Source: Chionoecetes opilio
Taxonomy: Eukaryota; Arthropoda; Malacostraca; Decapoda; Majidae
Direction of reading: 5' to 3'
Assembly (NCBI GenBank): GCA_016584305.1
Contig: JACEEZ010000417.1
Span: 1-64,000 of the forward strand
Length of the DNA: 64,000 nt
Shown: in pieces, positions 45,841-58,088 of the stretch
How positions within the stretch are numbered: the first letter of the stretch is position 1
Layout of the letters: each line of letters begins with the position of its first letter
Notes under the pieces: model-generated
What the model saw: the letters and a program-made list of their open reading frames with translations, nothing else
Databases searched by the model: none
Told to the model about the DNA's origin: nothing
Translations under genes and position numbers: made by a program

Positions 45841-46663
45841 TTTACGTAATTTTTCTTTTTAGATCAATAGTTTAGTAGGAAAAAGCCAAAAACCAAATGA
45901 GGCCAACATTTTGAGGAATTTTGCTGCCAGAAAAAGTGATATTTTTTATTTACATATATACGTAAAAATTATATCAGTAATAATTGTGTATAATGACGGT
46001 ATAAATACTTGTTATTCAATGTAATTTTTCCAGTGATGAATATTAGTGGAGATGGAGTAATGTTTGTATGCATTTATAGGGTGTAAATAAGCTTATAGTG
46101 ACAAAATTGATTTTAGAATCAAATATTGACAAACAAAGACCGGATTCGTAATCGCCATCAGTAGAAGCCCCTATAAACAGAGTTTCATTCAAATTGGGAT
46201 ATATTTATTTTCGCCCAAAATCTGCAGGCTTAGGGCCCAGGATATTTTTAAAAAAATCATATTTTAATTAATATCACAGTAACCATAAACATAAGGACAA
46301 AATAGTATAGAACATAAAAGATGCAGCTCATGAAGGCCGATCCAGAGATTTACGCGAAAGTAAAATTCATGCATAAATAAAGCCACAAATCAATGTTTTC
46401 TAAAAACAAAACAAAACTAAATATCTCGAGAACGTGACATGTTAGGACTAAACGGACTGTGCCATTGCGTAGCTCTCGTCGAACCGGACAAAAAGTATTT
46501 AAAGTAATCGTCCAGACCATTTCATCATTCCTGATTTAATGTAATCAAATCATAGCCATTAACGAGTATATCAACAATACGTAGTCACTTTTTGTATCCA
46601 GTCAGCCGTTTTTAAATAATCCGCAATCAAAATCTGCAAATTCCCCGAGTTTTCAAAACGCTC

Positions 46664-46909
46664 TCAAGGTTTGCAGACGTTCAGGCTCAGGCTCGGTGAC
46701 GTAGCATCAGGGAGGCTCATCTTCCCGCGCTTGATCAGAGGCACGTAAACACAGAGATAAATATAGTACTTGAAGATATTTGAGTTTTTCTGATAGATTT
46801 GTTTTGCTATATGCCACATGCATGCATCCTTTATGGGTGCAGCAAGACAGCTGTGCCTTTCGAGAAAAGTTTGCACACGGAAAGGAGTGGCGTGTGTAGG
46901 GTGATACAC
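46664..46909 (-). CDS. Hypothetical protein in the TTAA element
   Basis: 81 codons, including FLERHSCLAAPIKDACMWHI; Cys and His are present, but no family was recognised. The identical frame is at 54140-54385. Confidence 0.3.
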   Translation of the reverse strand: MYHPTHATPFRVQTFLERHSCLAAPIKDACMWHIAKQIYQKNSNIFKYYIYLCVYVPLIKRGKMSLPDATSPSLSLNVCKP

Positions 46910-47317
46910 GCCTATAGTGTGTTGGGGCGAGCAGTTGTGTTGAGAAACGGCGCCCCCCCGTAAGACAGTGACTCAGTCCAACACCATACCAGACCAGGTG
47001 GCCCTGTTAGACAGGGACGCCAGGACTGGCAGCAGCGGTGGACCACCACGACTGTGAGGCTTTGCCTCTTAACAAGACCAAGTAAACCAAGTAAACCAGT
47101 TGTGGAGTGGGCGTGCCCTGTGGTGAGAGACCCTGTGGTGGTGTGGCTGTCACATTTTCTGCCTTCCCGCCCGCATATTTTCCAACTCTATGCTGTAGTT
47201 AATGCTAGTATGTGGTTTCCGAGTAATGACGTTTTGACTGTAGCTCCAAAACTAACCATAGGATTTTCTCGAAAGTAACTTCGTTGTGATTCCCACCAAC
47301 ACATGGTTTAACCTTAT

Positions 47318-47560
47318 TTACCAATCCATGTTTTGGAGAAGTGCCAGGTCCTCCTGCTGAACCTCAGGCTCTGCTAACACCTGTTCATCCACCTCGTACT
47401 CGGGCTCAAACATATAGGATCCCATGACAATCTGAGGTTCGTTTTCCTCATAGTATACGCGACCAGCGTCATTTCTTTCGGTGTCAGATTGAGCATCGTA
47501 CTCTAGATCTGTCACAGCGACAGATTCACTGTCTGACACCGAAGTACAATCGCTCATCAT
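47318..47560 (-). CDS. Acidic N-terminal ORF, P2X7-C-terminus-like family?
   Basis: 80 codons: an acidic, Ser-rich start (MMSDCTSVSDSESV) then GSYMFEPEYEVDEQ and a Leu-rich end NMDW. The YxFEPE motif followed by a DW near the end resembles the start of invertebrate proteins related to the P2X7-receptor cytosolic domain, in which DWC-CGxC follows. The last codons can be read as a donor (GATTG|GTAAAT) instead of a stop, so it may be a first exon. The downstream Cys-rich domain was not found. Identical in the second unit. Confidence 0.4.
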   Translation of the reverse strand: MMSDCTSVSDSESVAVTDLEYDAQSDTERNDAGRVYYEENEPQIVMGSYMFEPEYEVDEQVLAEPEVQQEDLALLQNMDW

Positions 47561-48267
47561 AACATTTGCCGACAGGTGTCAGACTGAGTGTCTGCGGGCG
47601 TCCCTGTTCTGACGTCATCAATAACAGTCGTAGCCCTGTTGGAGGGAAGATTTTTTTTTTGCGCGCTTTTTACAAAAGTCGTGTTTTTACGGAAAAAAGG
47701 GCCCTGGAAATCAATTATTTTTGGTGGATTAGGTGTTTTGAATGTACATTCAACATAATTCGGCAAACAAAAATTGGGTCTGGACGATTACTTTAAGGTG
47801 ATTTTCTTTTTAGATCAATAGTTTAGTCGAAAAATGCCAAAAACCAAATGAGGCAAAAATGTTGAGGAATTTTGCAGCCAGAAAAAGTGAAATATTTTGT
47901 TTAAATATATACATAAAAATGATCTCAGTAATAATTGTGTATAATGACGATTTAAATACTTATTATTCAATGTAATTTTCCCAGTGATGAATATTAGTGT
48001 AGATGGAGTAATGTTTGTATGCATTTATAGGGCGTAAATAAGCTTATACAGCGGGAAAAAATTGCTTTGATTGAAAATTCCATTCTATCTTAAGGTCTCA
48101 TGCTTAGAATGATGCCCATGTTTGCCTGATATTATGGTTAACTATGATAGAATACAACTGAAATTTAGAAGAAGCGTACGTAGTATTCCCTTCTCCTGGC
48201 ATCAAATACAGTCAGTAATTAAATAGCAAGAGGTCAGGATTTTTCACGTCGTAAAAAAACAACAGAG

Positions 48268-48268
<1 letters not shown>

Positions 48269-48336
<68 letters not shown>
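48269..48336. repeat. (TA)n microsatellite
   Basis: About 34 dinucleotide units with one interruption; a similar run is at 55747-55817. Confidence 0.95.
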
Positions 48337-48338
<2 letters not shown>

Positions 48339-48454
48339 TGAGTGAGAGGAAATCTGTGACTGTGTTCTTTAATGCTTATTGCCACACATGTAGCCATTCC
48401 TCTGTTGTTGGTTTTGCTTTTATATTACGTATGTTCTCTTGTTCTTATCCTAAC

Positions 48455-48970
48455 CTAATTCTGGATGGGTGTGGGGTGATGGGTAATGGGTTTGAGTGAA
48501 TCGGTGTGGTGTGATGGGTAATGGTTGAGTGAATGGGTCCGGGGTGATGGGTAATGGGTGAGTGAATGGGTGGGGGTGATGGGTGAGTGAATGGGTGTGG
48601 GGTGATGGGTAATGGGTGAGTAAGTGGGTGGGGGAAGATGGGTAACGCGTGTGGGGTAATGGGTGAGTGAATGGGTGGGGGAAGTGGGTAAGCGTGAGTG
48701 GAGGAATTCCTTCCCTTCTTTGATTCCTTATTTCTTTCGAATTCCTCGTCAGTTCTCTTCTGACTCTTCATCCTCCAATTTCTTCCTTACTCCTTATTCC
48801 TCCTTTCCTTCTCTCATATCTCCTTCCTTCCTCTCTCCCACCTTCCATTATCACCCCATCATCACCAAAAGGAGATGAGATGCCCCCTCTTTTTGCACGG
48901 GTGACTGTCAGAGTTCCCCATGCTGCCGCTAGGATCGCTGCCGTCCATGAATTCAAAATGGCGCGCCATG
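48455..48970. repeat. Minisatellite plus arm inverted relative to 45340-45840
   Basis: GGGTGATGGGTAATGGGTGA units then a CT-rich stretch ending CCATGAATTCAAAATGGCGC. Mirrors 45340-45840; the second-unit copy is 55945-56455. Confidence 0.85.
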
Positions 48971-49049
48971 TTAAATCAGCCGAGTGACACCTCTCGGAGA
49001 GGCTCTCTGCCTATACTCAAGCACACCTCCACCAATCAGAGTAATAATA

Positions 49050-50485
49050 AAAACCCTGTGTTATACCGTGGCCACCGAGATGATAAGGCCTGTGGATCGC
49101 CCGTGACGTCACACATAAGGATACCACCCGCTCCGCTCCCTGTACAAGTTTACCTACCTAATATAATGTTTATCAGTATAAAAGATATACTGTTATCTTC
49201 GGAAATGTTTGTTCTATAATTTTATCAAATAAAAAAAACCGTAAAACACACAAAGAAAATGCCATTATGAGACTTCAAGAAATATGCATTAACTTAAACT
49301 CTTCGCCATTTAATATTTTGCTCGCAAACATTTTACATGGAGAATGTCAATAGAAGCGGAGTTTAATTAGCTTTCCATTGATATATTTCGTTTAGTGATA
49401 AATGAATTAGCGGCATGCATAAATTAGCGTTAACTAAATATAAAAAAATCATGAAATCGGGTAATTTCTAACTATATATGTTTATCAGTATAAAATATAT
49501 ACTGTTATCTTTGGAAATGTTTTGTTCTATAATATTATCAAATAAAAAAAACCGTAAAACACACTAAAGAAATTTCCATTATGAGGACTTTCAAGAAATA
49601 TGCATGAACTTAAACTTTTCGGCCATTTAATTTTTGTTATAAAACTTTTTACATGGAGAATATCAATAGAAGCGGAATTTAATTAGCTTTCTATTGATAT
49701 ATTTTCTTTTCTGATAAATGAATTAGAACCATGCATAAGTTAGCGTTAACTAAATAAATAACATCATGAAATCGGTAATTTACCCGATTTCATGATGTTA
49801 TTTATTTAGTTAACGCTAATTTATGCATAGTTCTAATTCATTTATCAGAAAAGGAAATATATCAATGGAAAGCTAATTAAATTCCGCTTCTATTGATATT
49901 CTCCATGTAAAAGTTTTTGCACAAAATATTAAATAGCGAAAAGTTTAAGTACATGCATATTTCTTGAAAGTCTCATAATGGCATTTCTTAGTGTATCTTA
50001 CGGTTTTTATTTGATAATATTATAGAACAAACATTTCCGAAGATAACAGTATATATTTATACTGATAAACATATATTAGGTAGGAAATTACCCGATTTCA
50101 TGATTTTTATATTAGTTAACGCTAATTTATGCATGCCGCTAATTCATTTATCACTAAACGAAATATATCAATGGAAAGCAATTAAACTCCGCTTCTATCG
50201 ATATTCTCCAGTAAAATGTTTGCGAGCAAAATATTAAATGGCGAAGAGTTTAAGTTAATGCATATTTCTTGAAAGTCTCATAATGGCACTTCTTTGTGTG
50301 TTTACGGTTTTTTATTTGATAATATTATAGAACAAACATTTCCGAAGATAACAGTATATCTTTTATACTGATAAACATTATATTAGGTAGGTAAACTTGT
50401 ACGGGTTCCTTATGGTGTGACGTCACGGGTGATCCACCAGCCTTGTCTCTCGGTGGTTTTCGGTTATACCGCTTTAAAAAATAGG
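49050..50485. repeat. 1.4-kb four-module palindrome, unit 1
   Basis: Two direct ~310-bp modules (about 49160-49470 and 49475-49785) followed by the same two in reverse (49790-50095 and 50095-50390). The centre is CATGAAATCGGTAATTTACC with its mirror. Each module carries ACTGTTATCTTCGGAAATGT, TAATATTATCAAATAAAAAA and GCGTTAACTAAATA. The outermost arms include TGACGTCA (49104, 50418). Confidence 0.88.
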
Positions 50486-50604
50486 AATGTTCTACTACCC
50501 AAGACTAACCCTTGAGACCCAGACGTAATTCACATTGTAATTTGGGTACCATTAGACGATTCTTAGTGAATATAAGCAATATTTTATAGATATGACCTGT
50601 TTAG

Positions 50605-52735
50605 TATCCTGGGGGGAGATGCTGAGAAGGCCATAGAGGTAAGGCGAAAAGAGCGCCTTACCGTCTCAGGCGCTTTTGTAACGGCCGGCTAAGGCACCGA
50701 CTAAAGCCCATGTACAGTTTGAAAGTTCAGGCGCTTTGCACTGCCTTACACCTCAAACCTATGGCGTGGGCGTGGTCGAGAATCCTACAGCAATCACGTT
50801 GCTATCTGAGCGCTGCTTAGGCAGCTTCGACAATCACAAGGCTGAACACGTCTCTGCTAAGCAAGGGAAAGTGTCCCTCCCCCCTAACCAAGCACTTATG
50901 GCAAGGATTATCACCGTCTCCCCCGCCAAAAGCTGGTTTCATCACAAGTTTGACGTTCAACGCAGGTTTTGACCACTTATATATTTTTGCATTGGGACGT
51001 GCCATACACCATGTAATCGTTAGGGGCTGTGCCGATTCTGGGACAGTGAGGAAAATTTAATTGCAAGCAACCATTCCAGGAATAGAGAAGATGAATAAAA
51101 AAGGTGAAAAAAGTTTATACACGATTTCATTTTGCTCTCGTATCTTATTATAGGTTATAGTTTACTGCAATTTTTATACATCATGATATGCACTAATGTC
51201 TCGTGAAGATGATGGTAGGTTCAGCTGTCCTAAAATATCATCTGGTATATGATAATACGTATAATGTACAATATTTTAGTGCGGGCGGAGCACCTGCCGC
51301 CCGCCGCCGCGGGCGCCCGCCCTAACCAACACACGCACAACAATTTTATCACCAGCATATAACACCCTATAATGCCGCATTAGTCTGCACGATCAATTCA
51401 TACACACCTTGCAACACTATTAATATGTAAACACCAATTGTTACGTTGTAGGAACTGAAACCAGCTGTATTTGCTTTATAAACAGAAGATGAATGTCTGT
51501 CAAAGGCCCACAGCAGCTCACTAAGTCAGGGTCTGACATGCCTTAGTTTTCAGCGCCTTTAGCGTGCCACTAAGGCAGCAATCTCGACTGAGCATTGCGG
51601 TGGGAGGGCGTTTCGCCTTACCACAGGCGCCTAGTGGGTAGGGGCCTAGCTCACTCTCAGCATCTGCCCCTGGGGAGATGCTGAGAATGCCATAGAGGTA
51701 AGGCGAAAAGAGGCTTTACCGTCTTCAGGCGCTTTTGTAACGGCCGGCTAAGGCACTGACTAAAGCCCATGTACAGTTCGAAAGTTCAGGCGCTTTTGCA
51801 CTGCTTAACACCTCCAAAGCCTATGGCTGGGGCGTGGTCCGAGAATCCTACTAGCCAATCACTGTGCCTATCTGAGCAATGCTTAGGCAGCTTCGACCAA
51901 TACAAGGCTTGAACACGTCTCTGCTGAAGCAAGGAATGTTGTCCCTCCCTCCATAACCAAGCACTTATGGCAAGGACACACCGCTCTCCCCGCCAAAAGC
52001 TGTTCATCACAGTTTGACGTTCAACGCAGGTTTGACCACTTATATATTTTTTGCATTAGGACGTGCATACACCATGATAATCGTTTAAGGTGTGCCGATT
52101 CCGGGACAAGTGAAGTGAAATTTAATGAAGCAACATTCCAGGAATAAGGAGAAGATGAATAAAAAAAGGTGAAAAAAAAGTTATACACGATTCATTTGCT
52201 TCATTATCTATTTTAGTATAGTTTACTGCAAGTTTTATGATTCTGATATGCACTAATGTCTCGTGAAGAGATACTATTTCAGCTGTCCTAAATATCATCT
52301 GGTAGTATGATAATACCGTGTAATAGCACAACATTTAGGCGGGCGGAGACCTGCCGCCGCCGCCCCGCCCCCCTAACCAACAACAACACAAATTTCTTAT
52401 CACCAGCATATAACACCTATAATGCCGCATTAGTCTTGCACGATCAATCATAACACCTTGCAACACTATTAATACGTAAACACCAATTGTTAGTTGTAGG
52501 AACTGAAACAAGGCTGTATTGCTTTATAAACAGAAGATGAATGTCTGTCAAAGGCCCACGCAGCTACTAAGTCAGGGTCTGACCATGCCTTAGTTTTCAG
52601 GCCTTTAGCGGTGCCACTAAGGCAGCAGTCTCGACTGAGCATTGCGGTGGGAGGGGCGTTTTCGCCTTACCACAGGCGCCCTAGTGGATAGGCGCCCTAG
52701 CTCACTTCAGCATCTGGCCCCAGGTCCACTAGTTA
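50605..52735. mobile_element. Two head-to-tail 1.08-kb TIR elements, unit 1
   Basis: Each starts CCTGGGGGGAGATGCTGAGA (or close to it) and ends TCTCAGCATCTGGCCC, an inverted pair. They meet near 51670. Minus-strand frames show no recognised motif. Same arrangement at 58089-60260. Confidence 0.75.
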
Positions 52736-53039
52736 ATTTGCTATCCTCAGGCACTTTTGTAATTTATGGCTAATAACAGACGATTTTATAAACAATGGAA
52801 AGATTGGGCGTGAAGGGTTAACTAACTATCATTAACAATCTATTGATCGAGCTACTAACCTGTTGTGTTTGGCGTGAAGTCCTTTGCTATTATTGTAATC
52901 TGGCACTCTGGGTGGAGACGCTGGAGTGCCAAAGCTGACCCACGCCGTTCACCCCGCACCCACCACCACCACACGCACCATAGTCACTCACTCCTACACG
53001 GGTTGACTATTTCTGAAGGTATGCTGGGTTGTAATTATA

Positions 53040-53150
53040 TGGATAAGGATTGATTATTTTAAGGTTATATGCGTGAGGGCGTGTGCGCGCAACATGGATA
53101 AGATTGATTATTTTTTAGGTTATACGCGTGAGGGCGTGTGCGCGCAACAG
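53040..53150. repeat. Two ~56-bp direct repeats
   Basis: ATGGATAAGGATTGATTATT to GAGGGCGTGTGCGCGCAAC, twice; again at 60582-60693 in unit 2. Confidence 0.85.
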
Positions 53151-54139
53151 AAGTGACTGGTAAAGTGATGCTGGCAGACAGAGTAGGCCAGTCAGACAGC
53201 CCCTCGCCCTCTTGGCTCTCTTACATAAGGGTTGTTGTTGCCTAGATACCGCACTATCACGCTTGTTGACGATAGCAGCAGAGTAGGGTACTACTACACT
53301 GAGGGCACTGATCTCGACGGGAACTAATATTTGTTCTTTTAATGATTTATCTGTGATATTGATGTGCTTTCCATTCTAAGAGAGGTTAATAATTTAATAA
53401 GAGAGGTTCATCGCTATCTTAAGGTTAGTAATCAGGATATAAGAAGAAGTAATATGTTCAAGTTGGACAATATAGTATAAAAGAGTGATACAAAAAGATA
53501 TAAGACACACATGGTATTTGCCATTTATTTCCCGCTTAAAAAATTGGAATGTTCTTACCCAAGACTAACCCCTTGAGACCAGAAGGTACTCATAAGACAA
53601 AATTGATTGAATAAATATTGCAACAAAGGGTGTAATCGCCATCAGTAGAAGCCCCTATAAACAGAGTTTCATTCAAATTGGGATATATTTATTTTCGCCC
53701 AAATCTGCAGGCTTAGGGCCCAGGATATTTTTAAAAAAATCATATTTTAATTAATATCACAGTAACCATAAACATAAGGACAAAATAGTATAGAACATAA
53801 AAGATGCAGCTCATGAAGGCCGATCCAGTGATTTACGCGAAAGTAAAATTCATGCATAAATAAAGCCACAAATCAATGTTTTCTAAAAACAAAACAAAAC
53901 TAAATATCTCGAGAACGTGACATGTTAGGACTAAACGGACTGTGCCATTGCGTAGCTCTCGTCGAACCGGACAAAAAGTATTTAAAGTAATCGTCCAGAC
54001 CATTTCCTGATTTAATGTAATCAAATCATAGCCATTAACGAGTATATCAACAATACGTAGTCACTTTTTGTATCCAGTCAGCCGTTTTTAAATAATCCGC
54101 AATCAAAATCTGCAAATTCCCCGAGTTTTCAAAACGCTC

Positions 54140-54385
54140 TCAAGGTTTGCAGACGTTCAGGCTCAGGCTCGGTGACGTAGCATCAGGGAGGCTCATCTTC
54201 CCGCGCTTGATCAGAGGCACGTAAACACAGAGATAAATATAGTACTTGAAGATATTTGAGTTTTTCTGATAGATTTGTTTTGCTATATGCCACATGCATG
54301 CATCCTTTATGGGTGCAGCAAGACAGCTGTGCCTTTCGAGAAAAGTTTGCACACGGAAAGGAGTGGCGTGTGTAGGGTGATACAC
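54140..54385 (-). CDS. Hypothetical protein in the TTAA element, copy 2
   Basis: 81 codons, identical to 46664-46909. No family recognised. Confidence 0.3.
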   Translation of the reverse strand: MYHPTHATPFRVQTFLERHSCLAAPIKDACMWHIAKQIYQKNSNIFKYYIYLCVYVPLIKRGKMSLPDATSPSLSLNVCKP

Positions 54386-54792
54386 GCCTATAGTGTGTTG
54401 GGGCGAGCAGTTGTGTTGAGAAACGGCGCCCCCCCGTAAGACAGTGACTCAGTCCAACACCATACCAGACCAGGTGGCCCTGTTAGACAGGGACGCCAGG
54501 ACTGGCAGCAGCGGTGGACCACCACGACTGTGAGGCTTTGCCTCTTAACAAGACCAAGTAAACCAAGTAAACCAGTTGTGGAGTGGGCGTGCCCTGTGGT
54601 GAGAGACCCTGTGGTGGTGTGGCTGTCACATTTTCTGCCTTCCCGCCCGCATATTTTCCAACTCTATGCTGTAGTTAATGCTAGTATGTGGTTTCCGAGT
54701 AATGACGTTTGACTGTAGCTCCAAAACTAACCATAGGATTTTCTCGAAAGTAACTTCGTTGTGATTCCCACACACACATGGTTTAACCTTAT

Positions 54793-55035
54793 TTACCAAT
54801 CCATGTTTTGGAGAAGTGCCAGGTCCTCCTGCTGAACCTCAGGCTCTGCTAACACCTGTTCATCCACCTCGTACTCGGGCTCAAACATATAGGATCCCAT
54901 GACAATCTGAGGTTCGTTTTCCTCATAGTATACGCGACCAGCGTCATTTCTTTCGGTGTCAGATTGAGCATCGTACTCTAGATCTGTCACAGCGACAGAT
55001 TCACTGTCTGACACCGAAGTACAATCGCTCATCAT
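54793..55035 (-). CDS. Acidic N-terminal ORF, copy 2
   Basis: 80 codons, identical to 47318-47560, with the same YMFEPE motif and possible splice donor at its end. Confidence 0.4.
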   Translation of the reverse strand: MMSDCTSVSDSESVAVTDLEYDAQSDTERNDAGRVYYEENEPQIVMGSYMFEPEYEVDEQVLAEPEVQQEDLALLQNMDW

Positions 55036-55746
55036 AACATTTGCCGACAGGTGTCAGACTGAGTGTCTGCGGGCGTCCCTGTTCTGACGTCATCAATAAC
55101 AGTCGTAGCCCTGTTGGAGGGAAGATTTTTTTTTTCGCGCGCTTTTTACAAAAGTCGTGTTTTTACGGAAATAAGGCCTGGAAATCAATTATTTTTGGTG
55201 GATTAGGTGTTTTGAATGTACATTCAACATAATTCGGCAAACAAAAATTGGGTCTGGACGATTACTTTAAGGTGATTTTCTTTTTAGATCAATAAAAATC
55301 TTACAGTCGAAAAATGCCAAAAACCAAATGAGGCAAAAATGTTGAGGAATTTTGCAGCCAGAAAAAGTGAAATATTTTGTTTAAATATATACATAAAAAT
55401 GATCTCAGTAATAATTGTGTATAATGACGATTTAAATACTTATTATTCAATGTAATTTTCCCAGTGATGAATATTAGTGTAGATGGAGTAATGTTTGTAT
55501 GCATTTATAGGGCGTAAATAAGCTTATACAGCGGGAAAAAATTGCTTTGATTGAAAATTCCATTCTATCTTAAGGTCTCATGCTTAGAATGATGCCCATG
55601 TTTGCCTGATATTATGGTTAACTATGATAGAATACAACTGAAATTTAGAAGAAGCGTACGTAGTATTCCCTTCTCCTGGCATCAAATATCAGTCAGTAAT
55701 TAAATAGCAAGAGGTCAGGATTTTTCACGTCGTAAAAAACAACAGA

Positions 55747-55819
<73 letters not shown>

Positions 55820-55944
55820 TGAGTGAGAGGAAATCTGTGACTGTGTTCTTTAATGCTTATTGCCACACATGTAGCCATTCCTCTGTTGTTGGTTTTGCTT
55901 TTTATATTACGTATGTTCTCTTGTTCTTATCCTAACCTAATTCT

Positions 55945-56455
55945 GGATGGGTGTGGGGTGATGGGTAATGGGTGAGTGAATCGGTGTGGTGTGATGGGTA
56001 ATGGTTGAGTGAATGGGTCCGGGGTGATGGGTAATGGGTGAGTGAATGGGTGGGGGTGATGGGTGAGTGAATGGGTGTGGGGTGATGGGTAATGGGTGAG
56101 TAAGTGGGTGGGGGAAGATGGGTAACGCGTGTGGGGTAATGGGTGAGTGAATGGGTGGGGGAAGATGGGTAACGCGTGAGTGGAGGAATTCCTTCCCTTC
56201 TTTGATTCCTTATTTCTTTCGAATTCCTCGTCAGTTCCTCTTCTGACTCTTCATCCCTCCAATTTCTTCCTTACTCCTTATTCCTCCTTTCCTTCTCTCA
56301 TATCTCCTTCCTTCCCTCTCTCCCACCTTCCATTATCACCCCATCATCACCAAAAGGAGATGAGATGCCCCCTCTTTTTGCACGGGTGACTGTCAGAGTT
56401 CCCCTGCTGCCGCTAGGATCGCTGCCGTCCATGAATTCAAAATGGCGCGCCATGT
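55945..56455. repeat. Minisatellite plus arm, unit 2
   Basis: Copy of 48455-48970 with the GGGTGATGGGTAATGGGTGA units better preserved. Confidence 0.85.
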
Positions 56456-56544
56456 TAAATCAGCCGAGTGACACCTCTCGGAGAGGCTCTCTGCCTATAC
56501 TCAAGCAACACCTCCACCAATCAGAGTAATAATAAAAACCCCTG

Positions 56545-57965
56545 TGTTATACCGTGGCCACCGAGATGATAAGGCCTGGTGGATCGCCCGTGACGTCACA
56601 CCATAAGGATACCACCCGCTCCGCTCCCTGTACAAGTTTACCTACCTAATATAATGTTTATCAGTATAAAAGATATACTGTTATCTTCGGAAATGTTTGT
56701 TCTATAATATTATCAAATAAAAAACCGTAAAACACACAAAGAAAATGCCATTATGAGACTTTCAAGAAATATGCATTAACTTAAACTCTTCGCCATTTAA
56801 TATTTTGCTCGCAAACATTTTACATGGAGAATGTCAATAGAAGCGGAGTTTAATTAGCTTTCCATTGATATATTTCGTTTAGTGATAAATGAATTAGCGG
56901 CATGCATAAATTAGCGTTAACTAAATATAAAAAATCATGAAATCGGGTAATTTCCTAACTAATATATGTTTATCAGTATAAAAATATATACTGTTATCTT
57001 TGGAAATGTTTGTTCTATAATATTATCAAATAAAAAAACCGTAAAACACACTAAAGAATGCCATTATGAGACTTTCAAGAAATATGCATGAACTTAAACT
57101 TTCGCCATTTAATATTTGTTATAAAACTTTTTACATGGAGAATATCAATAGAAGCGGAATTTAATTAGCTTTCTATTGATATATTTCTTTTCTGATAAAT
57201 GAATTAGAACCATGCATAAGTTAGGTAACTAAATAAATAACATCATGAAATCGGGTAATTTACCCGATTTCATGATGTTATTTATTTAGTTAACGCTAAT
57301 TTATGCATAGTTCTAATTCATTTATCAGAAACGAAATATATCAATGGAAAGCTAATTAAATCCGCTTCTATTGATATTCCCATGAAAAAGTTTTTGCACA
57401 AAATATTAAATAGCGAAAAGTTTAAGTACATGCAATTTCTTGAAAGTCTCATAATGGCATTTCTTAGTGTATCTTACGGTTTTTTATTTGATAATATTAT
57501 AGAACAAACATTTCCGAAGATAACAGTATATATATTTATACTGATAAACATATATTAGGTAGGAAATTACCCGATTTCATGATTTTTTATTTAGTTAACG
57601 CAAATTTATGCATGCGCTAATTCATTTATCACTAAACGAAATATATCAATGGAAAGCTAATTAAACTCCGCTTCTATCGATATTCTCCATGTAAAATGTT
57701 TGCGAGCAAAATATTAAATGGCGAAGAGTTTAAGTTAATGCATATTTCTTGAAGTCTCATAATGGCACTTTCTTTGTGTGTTTTACGGTTTTTTATTTGA
57801 TAATATTATAAACAAACATTTCCGAGATAACAGTATATCTTTATACTGATAAACATTATATTAGGTAGGTAAACTTGTACGGGTTCCTTATGGTGTGACG
57901 TCACGGGTGATCCACCAGGCCCTTTGTCTCTCGGTGGTCTCGGTTATACCCGCTTTAAAAAATAG
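56545..57965. repeat. 1.4-kb four-module palindrome, unit 2
   Basis: Same forward-forward-reverse-reverse layout as 49050-50485, centre near 57250 (TACCCGATTTCATGATGTTA and its mirror). TGACGTCA at 56591-56598 and 57896-57903. Confidence 0.88.
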
Positions 57966-58088
57966 GAATGTTCTACTACCCAAGACTAACCCCTTGAGAC
58001 CCAGAACGTAATTCACATTGTAATTTGGGTACCATTAGACGATTCTTAGTGAATATAAGCAATATTTTATAGATATGACCTGTTTAGT

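Larger units (their letters stand above)
46503..47792. mobile_element. TTAA-flanked element, copy 1
   Basis: 16-bp perfect TIR AGTAATCGTCCAGACC, directly flanked by TTAA on both sides (46499-46502, 47793-47796). TTAA targets are used by piggyBac and Kolobok elements. The interior has two minus-strand open frames. 1,290 bp. Confidence 0.75.
46115..53590. repeat. 7.5-kb tandem duplication, unit 1
   Basis: Collinear and nearly identical to 53600-61145 (offset about 7,475 to 7,560). Includes the TTAA element, a (TA)n run, the minisatellite arm, the 1.4-kb palindrome and the doubled TIR element. Unit 1 has many single-base losses at 50500-52740 relative to unit 2. Confidence 0.9.
53986..55266. 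mobile_element. TTAA-flanked element, copy 2
   Basis: Same 16-bp TIR and flanking TTAA (53982-53985, 55267-55270) as 46503-47792, 1,281 bp. The flanks match too, so it was copied as part of the large duplication and not inserted separately. Confidence 0.75.
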
